NCBI GenBank assembly: GCA_026182355.1
Contig: JAPFBL010000068.1
Span: 10,577,001-10,641,000, forward strand
DNA: 64,000 nucleotides
Origin: Hermatobates lingyangjiaoensis
Lineage: Eukaryota; Arthropoda; Insecta; Hemiptera; Hermatobatidae
Direction: 5' to 3'
The position numbers were made by a program, and so were the translations under genes. The notes beneath the pieces were generated by a model. It ran no database searches and was not told the origin of the DNA. It saw only the letters and a program-made list of their open reading frames with translations. The stretch's first letter is position 1, and every line of letters starts with the position of its first letter. Shown piece after piece: positions 38,712 to 50,200 of this stretch.

Positions 38712-39205
38712 TCGTTATCAGCCTTTGGAGCGATTCACTTCTTTTCCTGAAGACGAGGACATCGAAATATAGTAGTGAGTTCAGTGGTTTCCTTTCTATG
38801 TGTTCTTTTTTAAATTCTAGTTTATATATATATATATATTCAGGTAACTCACCACAAATTAAAGAAGGTAGTCGCTCTAAGGCCTTTCGCTTTCACGTCG
38901 TCAGAGAGCAAGTGAATATATATATATGAATATATATATATTCACTGATAAAACGAAATACGATCCAAACTGGACACAATACGAGTTCCAGATTAACAAA
39001 GAGCAACACACAAAGTAGGGAAACACACTTACAGACTCAAATTTTCGGGTAATCCACTGGTTGCCGGGTTGGTTACTTGCTGTTGCGCCTACAACGTGCT
39101 TGGTCTCCCATTCTCTTTTCTCCTGAAGACGGATTACCCGAAAATTTGAGTCTGTAAGTGTGTTTCCCTACTTTGTGTGTTGCTCTTTGTTAATCTCGAA
39201 CTCGT

Positions 39206-39236
<31 letters not shown>

Positions 39237-42200
39237 TCATAATTACTTGGGACAACGATCCGAAACGGACAAGAATAAGTCGAAGTTAACAAGGTAACAC
39301 AAATACGAGGAAAAATAATTTATTTTCCCTTTCGGCCATACTATGGATTTCGGTTTTAACCGTCTTGAGGACAGCAAAAGGACGGAAACCAAATATACGA
39401 CAATGCAATGGTTGGATACGAACAGTCCAGGCAAGGACGCGCACGGCCAGAAAGAACTAGTCGAAGCAGGGTTGCGAGAAATAACGAGAAAAAATTGAAG
39501 TATTAATGAATGCATGCATGGTTAGTACTGGAGTATGCCCACTCCAGTCCTACCACCAACTTTTTTTTACCCACATCTAGTCTACTAGTGTTCAGTTGCC
39601 ATTTAAACGCGAATATCATTTTTGGTTTCCCTCCTTTTGCTTTCCTAAAAACCAAAAATTAGAAGCTGAAAGTGTATTTTTTATTTTATTTGTGTTATTT
39701 TACTAACTTTGAACGGTGTATATAGATATATTTGTTTCATTAATCTGTATAACGTATTTTATTGTGATTTTTATACATATATATTGAGCATCTCGGCTGC
39801 AAGTTCTCTTTTAAAATAAAACCGTAAGTAGAATATTTCATCTGCACTATCAGCTAAGAAGAAAATAACATCGATATATGTAGCACAGATGACAGCCTTC
39901 TCAGTGCTTTATGTGAGCACTTATTATGACTTATTATGTGAGACTTATTATTAAATAAGTCTCTTTCTTATTCGCCCCACGAAAAATTTTTCAAAAAGAA
40001 CACTACATGAGGTAGTGGCGAATTCATAGCTGCATCGTCTACTTGTTTATACATTTTCGCTGAGGTGACGCAAAGACAGCCTCCTTCGTGCACAGTTCAA
40101 GAGGGACCTCTAAGGCTGTTTTTGAATATATAACATTAGTTAGCCTAAATCATTAGTTGTGCAATCCGTAATTGTGTGGTATTTACTCATTCTGAGGTAA
40201 AATGGATAAACCAAGAAAAGTCTCCACACAAATGAAGTTTTATTCAACGCGTTTCGAACACTTTGTTCGAACACAAAGTGTTCGAAACGCGTTGAATAAA
40301 ACTTCATTTCTGTGGAGACTTTTCTTGGTTTATCCATTTTACCTCAGAATTAGTTAGCCTGCAGTAGGGATGATCTATATTGTCGTGACAACTCGTAAAT
40401 TTGTGAAAAGTGCTTCAACGTCCAATGACAGGTTCTAGAGGTACGTCCAACTGATTAAGGGAACTACCATATTACATACTGATAGTAATGTTAATAGACT
40501 AAGAATTCTAGAAACATATGTTAAAGATAATGACTGAATTTAAATGTACAAAACTATGATTTCAATATTTCAAAAGTTATTCCTATATTTAAGAAAATTA
40601 ATAAAAGTTTTAAAATAGTAAAAGAGGTTGGTGACAGAGAGTTAGTTGCATGTGTGTTTTTGTTGATGTACGCCCACTCCAGTCCTACCACCAACTTTTT
40701 TTACCTACACCTAGTCTACTAGTGCTCAAGTTGCCATTTAAACGCGAATATGGCCTGCCTGTTGATTTATAAATTTATGAAATATCATTTTAAGATCTTA
40801 ATAATGACCCACGGGTTTGTATTTTAGTGTAATAGCTGGTAAAAATCAATTAATATTTTTTATTAACTTCGAATATTTATTTGAATCATTATTTAAATAT
40901 TATTATAAATAATAATTATAAATATTATTTACTTAGATTTGTAAAAATATTAAACTTACTTAAAAAAAACCTTGCACTTACTGAAAGAAAGATACTGAAA
41001 GGCCTATGTCAAAATGTAATTAAAAGGCATGTTAAGTCAACTTCAGAAAGTACGGTTTACGACTTTTTCTTTTCAAATGATCTAATTTACATTTGCCGAA
41101 AAAAATAATAGCAGTAAGGATATTAGAGGTGGTCAAATCTGGCAAATTAATAATTAATGGACGTACTCAAGAGGACATCCACAACTTACAAATCCATAAA
41201 CAGTTTTCAATGAACTATCTCGACACCTATTGGAAAATAGAAAAGAGGGAATTGCATGCAGGAGATTGATAAACTGTTATAAGAATGTTGGATACACTGT
41301 TTGTCACCTTGGATCCTCGGGATGGACAGCCACAGCAGTGTCACCTAACATAGTTTCCACTCTCGTAGTGGCGACCACAAGCTCCTCCTCGGAATCGCAT
41401 ACCTTGTAGGCGAATGACACAAGCACTCCAAACTCTACTTTATCTTGATAGCCAGGGATAGCCAACAAAGTCCTTCCAGTCAATTCTCTTTTGTCTACCT
41501 GTAATCATTCCAGTTACCAGATATGTGGTCTGCCATAGACAAGTTTACAAGAATAACAAAAGAAATCACTCTCTCATCACTGATGTATGTTTACATTCAA
41601 TATATTCGTAGTAATAAGCAACTAATACCAGTGATTAAGAAGGGAATCATATTCTTAATCACAAATTTCAAGTTACACAGTACATTAAACAAGTCACCAA
41701 CTATTTAACCATGTACACGTAATTTTTTTAGCCTAGTTTGTTATAAAGTACGTATGTTATAAACAAAAAGTTCAATAGATACAAAGAAATTAAAAACACA
41801 CACTTACAGTCTCCAATTGTCAGTTAGAACCGTTATCAGGAGAGATAAGAGGGGAAACCAAGCACACTCGTGCAGAAGCTGTTGGAGACCAACAATGTTG
41901 CCATATGCAACAAGTTAATGTCACAAAGAATAAGGTTGACAAAAATTAATTAAAAATAAGTATAGGATAGGATATACAAAAAAGTAGTAAATAGTAAAAA
42001 GACTAAGTTTTAATAAAAATTAAATAAAATAAAAATAAATCGTAAAATAATAAAAAAAATAAATAAAATAATGAATAAGAAAATAAATAAAATAAAGAAA
42101 TAAGAAAAATAAATGCAAAGACAATGAACTTCTTAAAGCATTATTATTGGTAGAAAGTAGGAAAGGTAATTCACTAAAAATAGATGAAATGTTATTTCCT

Positions 42201-45200
42201 TGTCATATACAAATATCTTATTATAGAAAAAAACATGATTGGTCCCAAATGAGAACTCTGGAGTACACCTATTCCGTAGAATATTTATTAGAAAGTTCTG
42301 CCTGAAATGTGACTATCTGATATCTACTATTTAAGTAGAAAGAGAACCATTGTAATAGGAATTCATTTGATTCAAAAGTAGGACATTTATATTTCCCATG
42401 TCAAAGGTCTTCGAAAAATCATATGTTATATGTATTATATTTGATAAGTCACCAAAATAACAGTTATTGGCAAAGCTGTAGAGATAGAATTATGGTAAAG
42501 TAACTGATTTGTAGAACCATCCTTTTTTTAAAAAAAATAAAACCGTCCTTCTGAGGAGTTATAACACTCGATACCATTGGGTAAATTGTATTACACTACA
42601 ACCTTTAAAAAAATAGCATTTAGGCAGATAAAATTTATTGGACAATAATTCTTTTATTTTGAGTTTATCGCTGTTTTTGAAACCATGTACCAAATAAATA
42701 ACTTTCCAAATATCAGGAATGAAACCCTCACAATGGAAACATTAAATAAGAATGTTGAAAGTGGTGATACATTTTTACTCGATTTTTTTTTTAAGAGACC
42801 AGAAGGAATGCCGTCAAGGACAGGTTGTGTCTTTTATCGTATGAAATTTTATTTTATTTTGAGATAACTGAAATACTAATCTGTTTAGAGATTATTATAA
42901 TACAAAATATATTATGACGATGACTTTGGGTTTGTAGACTCTACTAAAATAGATAATGATGTTTGTAATTTCACCAGTACCATTAGAAAATGTACTATAA
43001 TAAAGCAAAATGTTTAACAAACATTTGGCTATCTTTTCTCAGTTTACGTGAGAAACTACAAACATTTTTAACATCACTTTTGAAAGTAATTTCAGATAAT
43101 CTGATAAATCTATATATATAAAAATGAATGTATGTCTGTTAGTTTGTATTCGATAGATTACAAACCATACATCCAATCGCCGTGAAAATTTAGGAAATTA
43201 TTAGGTATATCCCCAGGAAGGTTTATGTGAAGTTTTTTAAAAATCAGAGTTGTGGTTCAGGTAATATCCCAAAAATATTATAATAGATAAGGTTAGCTGT
43301 ATAACCTGTTTGTTTACATTTTGACTTTAATTGGTAATGGTGGCCGCAGGTAGGTTATTCTTTATGATAATATTTCCACATGCTTTGTTCAATTGGAAAT
43401 AACCAGGTACCAGAAATGTTATTATTGTTTTCAGATTGATATCAAAGACAATTATTGTAATTTTATATGGGTTTCTTATTAACTATAACAAAGCTTTATT
43501 TATTATCAATAGTTTACAATTAACTATTCATATCTGATTGGTTTAACTTGCTTTAAGCATTAAAGAAAGTTATGTGTTAAATAATAACTTATTAACTTTA
43601 AGTATGCATGACAGTATTACGAATAATAATGATAGTATTTGAACCATTAATTCTAATCTTAGAAGAATAGTTAAAGTATTTTGTTTAAGTTTAATAATTG
43701 TAAGGCTTCTTTATTTATTCCTGTTTGATTAATTCGTTTGTTTAAAATACTTAATTATTAGTAATCAATATCCGACTCTACTCCATATAGGCAAAATGAT
43801 AAGTTATTTCCCAGGTGAAGCCGGGTAGATCAGCTAGTTATAAATAATTTTCACGACTCAGTTTTTTAGAATGTAGCTTAGCAGAGAGATCTAGAGCAAT
43901 AATTTAAATAGACCATTTGTTTATATATAGAGTGAACACTTTTTTTTCTCAAGCTACATTTTTTTAATATTTAGTAAAACCATGCGGGAAATAAGAACTA
44001 CGGTAACATCTTATAGGAGCAAAGGCATGAATAGCGTACTTCATTAGTTGTAGAATTAGCTGCTAGGTGGTATTATTCATTCTTGTAATTACACAGGAAG
44101 TCTCTAAATAAAAAAGTTTTGTTCAAAAACAACGCGTTTCATACATGTTATGTTCTTCTTCAGGTAAATCTCCTCTAGTGGAAAGGTGACAAGGACCGTG
44201 ATTTGTCCTTAATAATAATTAATTTTTTCTCAATAGAATATTAACTTTAAATTCTACCGATGGATATTACAAATCTAAAAAACTAAACTAATTAAATGGG
44301 ATTTTAATAAGGATCTTCTTCATGATAATTAGCATTAACAACAATATTAGAGAAAGCCAAATCAAGAACATTATTGTGAGAATTTATAATGTTATTCTGT
44401 TTGAGATTTTGAAAAATACTATTACTATTTGGCTAAATTACTATTAGCACTTTATAATGTAATAGTTTATTTGTTCTAACTATTTTAGACATTCGTTTAC
44501 AAATTTAATAGTCAAATAAGGATCTTGTTTCTTTTGTTCTTTATTACATGAATAATAACGGGTACCTCAATGTCAGAGATGGCACTTTTGAGTGTACATG
44601 ACCAATTAACCAGTCGATTGCTTCTGTAAATATCACCAGCATCATGAAGTCTAACGAAAGCTTCAACTACTGCTCGACAGGGCTTGGGGTCCATCGTGAA
44701 GACAGCTCTACTCCAGTCGTATGAGGAACCCAGCATCTTCAATTGTGAATATATCCGACCACCCTTCCTAAAAGAAAAATATAGGTACACCATACTAAAT
44801 TAGTGCAAATTTTAAGGAACAGTTAAAGGACAGATATTTGTTAAGCATTATAGATTGTTGCTATACATCCCTAAATACTGTTAGAGCAAACAAACAACAA
44901 ATTCAATATGGTTAAGTGAATTTTTAATTTTTTTCAATAAAAATTATTCAATTCAACCATATTAAATTGATCATTTATTAAAAAATAATATTTACAAAAA
45001 TTATATATGCACTATCTAATACCACTGAAGATTGAAACATATTTTGTTTTCCTTAAAATGACTGTAGGGTAAACTTCTTAAATTATCTACGTGAGGTTAA
45101 ATTAGATTAACTAACCTCTATTAAAAAAGTTTTTACGGAAATATAGTATTTTTCTACAGATTTCAATAGGTTTTAACTTCTAAAACATGACTTTCTTCAC

Positions 45201-47204
45201 ACAATAAAAACAGTCACCATTTATGTACTACTCATCGTTCTATTGTAGCTATTCCATTATTTCATTGCTAATTAGTTAATATTAACAGCTAATGAGATAC
45301 TTATTTATTGAATCCTTGGCAAGAGAAGTTTTTGATCAATATAAAAAAAAAGTGCTGAACATTTATCATAAGGATGTGAGTTGTCAAAGTAAGAAAATAT
45401 TGTGAGGACAAAAAGAAAGGGGTTCTTGGAGTGGGTACACAAGACAAATAATATATTGGGACATTCGTCTCATAGATTGCATGATCACTAATTTTAATGA
45501 ATTGGCATCTTATCTTTCATAGAAATATAAATACAATATTTTATAGGTTGATATCAATACGTTTATCCTTAAATGTACACAATAATTATCCTACAGAATG
45601 GCCATTGTTTGCACATAATTAACTGATGACTTCAACTAATACGCCATCAGAACTAATACTTATACATCAAAAAAGATGCTACTGAATATTTATCTAACCC
45701 CTGAAGATCGAAACTTTAATGAATAACTGTTCACTTGATATTATTTTTCCCTTTAAAACTATCCATTGTTTTTAAATAACAAAATAAATTGTTTATTATT
45801 GAACAATTATTCAAGAATGACATGTTGAAATACTAGTTTGAAGTACTTTTTTTTACCAAATATTAACTATCTTAAAAGAAAGTTATTTAGAATTTTATTC
45901 ACTTTTAGAACATAATATAATTAATTAATAATAATCACTATTCATTAACAAGACTTACTCATTTTTCCATTGCCAGATTTTGTCAACAAATTTTTCTCTG
46001 CCCAGATCATGACGTGTTTTCTTCTCTTCCAGCCAGAGTTTCTTTTCAACAACTACTTGAGTTGCTATCCCTGCATGGTCACAACCAGGATTCCACAAAG
46101 TTGTATGGCCTTTCATTCTATGCCTAACGTAAAAATAATAAAGGAAACATAAAACAGAGCAAAGACTAACACTGTAAATAAGCTACTATTCAACATTTTA
46201 AATAATAAAACATTTAATGACATAAATTGTAAATATAATATTATAGCAGACATGAAATTCCAAGATTTTTTAAAAAGGTGTGCAATAGATAAAAAAAGTA
46301 AAATAAAAGAGATCCAACACACCATATAAAATACAAAGTGAATATTTAAACAACAGGGAGCGGGGAAATTATTATATTACGCAGAGGGTTTTGCTGGCTA
46401 AATATAAATGTGAAATGAAATAGCTCATGCTAGTAAAACTACAAAGAGAGTTAAATGAGCTCTAACAACAGATATCTCCAACAACACTACCGGATATTAG
46501 AGGTTTCATATAATATATGCATATATTATATTAATAGGCTAGAGTCTAGTTCTTTATCGGAATTAACTAGACAAGTCCGTCCACCAACTAAGAACGGTCA
46601 TGCACTCACTGAATAAAGAAAGAGCTATCAATCTGTCAATCCTTCCAGAATCCTGGCCTGGTGAGGTTTCCTGTGTTGAGTAAAATTATGCCGAATGCTC
46701 CACTTCTGGTGGTGCCCTTACATCAATTCATTTATGTTTCAGCCTTGCAACCATACTTCCACCAGAACTCAAAAGCTTTGGTTTCCTGCAGAGTCATCGT
46801 CTGAACATGGGCGAATTGCTGGCTAGCATCGTTTATGGTTAGAACTAGGGCGGTATCTGATCGCCTTCAAACCTCTGACTTTCGTTCTTGATCAAATAAG
46901 ACATACTTGGCAAATCCTTTGCTCTAGTCCGTCTTGCGACGATCCAAGAATTTCACCTCTAACATCGCAAGACGAATGCCCCCGTCAATCCATATTGATC
47001 ATTACTTTGAGTTCAGAAAACCAATAAAATAGAACCAAGGACCTATTTCATTATTCCATGCACCACTATTCAGGCTAAACAAAGCCTGCTTTAAATACTT
47101 TAATTTGTTCAAAGTAACCTTGTCGGTCTGCCTCGACACTCAGAAAAGAGCACCGTGGTAGCAGCCTATTATATATTATATGATATAATATCAAGTAGAA
47201 ATCT

Positions 47205-47237
<33 letters not shown>

Positions 47238-50200
47238 TTATAAAGTGTGCCATCAAGGATGTCAAGCTTAGCCAATCCATTGCCAACCAAATAAGACGAT
47301 AAACCAATGTCAACTAAACGAAAGGCTTTCAATCAATGCCAGTCAAAACTTAGTATAACAATTAAATGCGAATACCAGAAAGGAGCCTTTAAATAAGTGC
47401 AATTTCATAATTATTATAATGGTCTCTTTAGATCAACAAAAAAAAACATTAATTGGACATAACTAGTACTAACATATTCTCCTTATTTAAAAGCTACTTC
47501 ATGTATTACAAACCAAGCACAAAACAAAGGCCATTAAAACCGTTTAGTGAGACAAAATAGGTTAAAATGTGATTTTAAAAGACAGAGTGAAAGGTGACAC
47601 AATGGAACACCGAACAAAGATCATTCAGATTTAGCAGGAACGTAATACAAATGATAGCAGAACTCTATTATTAATATAGAAATAGTAATAGATAGGCCAT
47701 AGAGTATTACAACAAACTACCACTGAACACTTTCACATATTAGCTCAAGAGTGAAACAAAGGTAACTGCGGCTGCAATTATGGTGAAACCATTAATACAA
47801 TAATAAAAACTATAAACTTCTTCCATGAAAGTGTGGTTGATGTACGGAACAATAAAAGGTGAAATGGACAAGTCATGAACATTTTGAAGTGCGACAAATG
47901 TCTTACAAGAAAATGTAAGAAGGGAGACTTAATTTATGCTGTCAAAAATATAAGTTAATAATATCAGAATTGCACACATCTTGCAATGAAGCTTTGGTAT
48001 GTAATACAGAAGAATATTCTAAACATTTTAAAGTACATATACGCTGTCATAATAATACTTCAGCCTATTCCTCAATAGAGGTAAAACTTAACAAGGTACA
48101 TGAACAGAACGAAGTCCATAATAATAAAAACGACAACGTCAAATATATCACAAAGGTCCACTTCACATCCAACAAATAGCGAACCAAGACATTCGCTCAT
48201 GTTACCATAGCACGCACTATGTATAAGCTGATTTCGAATAATTATTCAGATTTTATATTATGGAATATTTAAAGCATAATTAAATAATATACTGTATAGC
48301 AAATTCAAACAATATTTTGATATTTCGACTATTTAATTTTTGTTAAAAATAAAATAGATTCATAATATCAAAAGAAATATCTATACTTCTATGAATTAAA
48401 TCACAAAACTATTACAGATAAGCAACAATTTACAAGTAAAAAGAATTTTAGACAAAGAAATAAATAACTACTAGGGGTAGTAATGGAGTGATTATGCGCC
48501 TCTGGTACTCAACTCTGACTTTCGGCCTTCGCGAGGCTACTCTGTAACCTGCTATATGCAGAGACAAACGAAAGAGGAGGAGAAGATGGCCAGAGACTGG
48601 ACCTGACTACATTCGTTTCACGATTCTTCCAACTTCCCAAATCCTCTCCTCTTATCTGAGCTCCAATCCAAGGTGGTATGCGATCCGTGCCGAAGGGTGG
48701 ATGATACAGGGGTTACTGTATTACGAACGGAGCCTCAAGGGTACCAGGCGATCCCCTTGAGTAAACGGCCTTACTCTAGTATGCAGTGCTCTGCCAGAGC
48801 GGACAAAATACCACCAATAGAGCTTCAGGGATTTTACCCTGTATGACACTAAGGAGAAGCTAGTCCGGAGAGACCATCCTCCGGAAGCTCGGAGGGTCCA
48901 AAAGCGCTAACTAGTGGGAGCCAACCTCCCACAAGTGCCCTAAGGACCCGAATAAAACTGTCACGAAGAAGGAAAAGGTATTCACTTTTTCCCAAAACGT
49001 AGGGAGCTTGAATGGGTATTATCTATGATGGTTTTTGTAGAATCTGCACAAAAGAGGAAGAAACACCCTTATACCTGGTTGACTGTAAAGCAACTTTGCT
49101 GCACAGAGGTAGGTGCTTCGGGGACATTGAAGCTAACTGCTGGGGTACTTTAGTACAGAATTGGAGAAGCACAATAGTTTTTTTTTAAGACGCAGTGCTA
49201 TAGTTACCCTCAAGTAATAATAATAATAAAATAACTACAAAAAGTGACTTAAATTATTATACAACCCATGTGTGTTTTTAAAAAGTCAATTCAAAAAAGT
49301 GCAATTCAACTATGAAATATAAGAATGAATCCTAAAGGTAAATGAATCGGAAAAGATTTTTATTCTACCATCGTGTGATAGCATCCTGAACTGCGTTGGT
49401 GAGAGCGTGCCCCAAATGCAAAGAACCGGTGACGTTTGGAGGAGGAATGATCATGACAAACTTGCCTTTTTCATTTTTCTCGGAGATGCTTTTCCTCTGA
49501 AGAAAACAAGGAAAAGTATTATAATAGTATTAACTACAAGTTTAAGTACAATTAAGATAGATAATAAAATCATGACAAAAATCATGAATTATAGTGATAA
49601 GGATTAAATTTCTATTTCAAAAGTTAACAGCAATAAGCAAATTAGATTCAATAAAATATCCAAAGAATGACTGATATTTTATAGTTAAAGAAATCTAGTA
49701 TTACAAATAAATCAATAAAAAACAAATAAGCGAAAATTAAAAATATGATGTAGGAAAAGACGCCAAAGAGACCAGCAATTCTACCTTTATCTAAAACAAT
49801 GAGCTTTTTATTTAGTCGTGCAAATCAGTCACAATATAGTATTACTCATTACTGAAGATTTGTTCTATAATTTTCAATAATTCATAATGTATATATATTC
49901 CAATCAATAGTTAACTTTTGTAATTTCATTGTATGTACTTATTTCTTTCGACCTATCATAATATAACATGTCCATATTTCCAAGAATAATAAAAATAGGG
50001 CAACAGTTCATTGTGTCGTATTTGGTGACAGCGACCACAAAGTGCCGTAACTGATGACCGAATTCGACTTTAGCAAAATGTAGATGGTATTCAAAGAAAA
50101 TGCAAAACTATGAAACAAAAGCAAGCCCACACAGTTTATATTTTTTAAATTGAGTGAGGTTTAAAATCTACAGGAAACCTATCAAAGGGAATGCTGAATT

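Noticed and set aside
37440..39780. CRISPR-like array of repeated palindromes
   Set aside because: Repeats belong to several unrelated families of unequal length, spacing is irregular, and the DNA is eukaryotic intron.
46535..47166. Functional 18S rRNA gene
   Set aside because: Only the middle part is present, invariant sites are changed and a deletion interrupts a universally conserved helix.
47900..48180. Possible retroelement protein around [13 protein letters not shown]
   Set aside because: The cysteine pattern is suggestive but frames break and no second motif supports a family.
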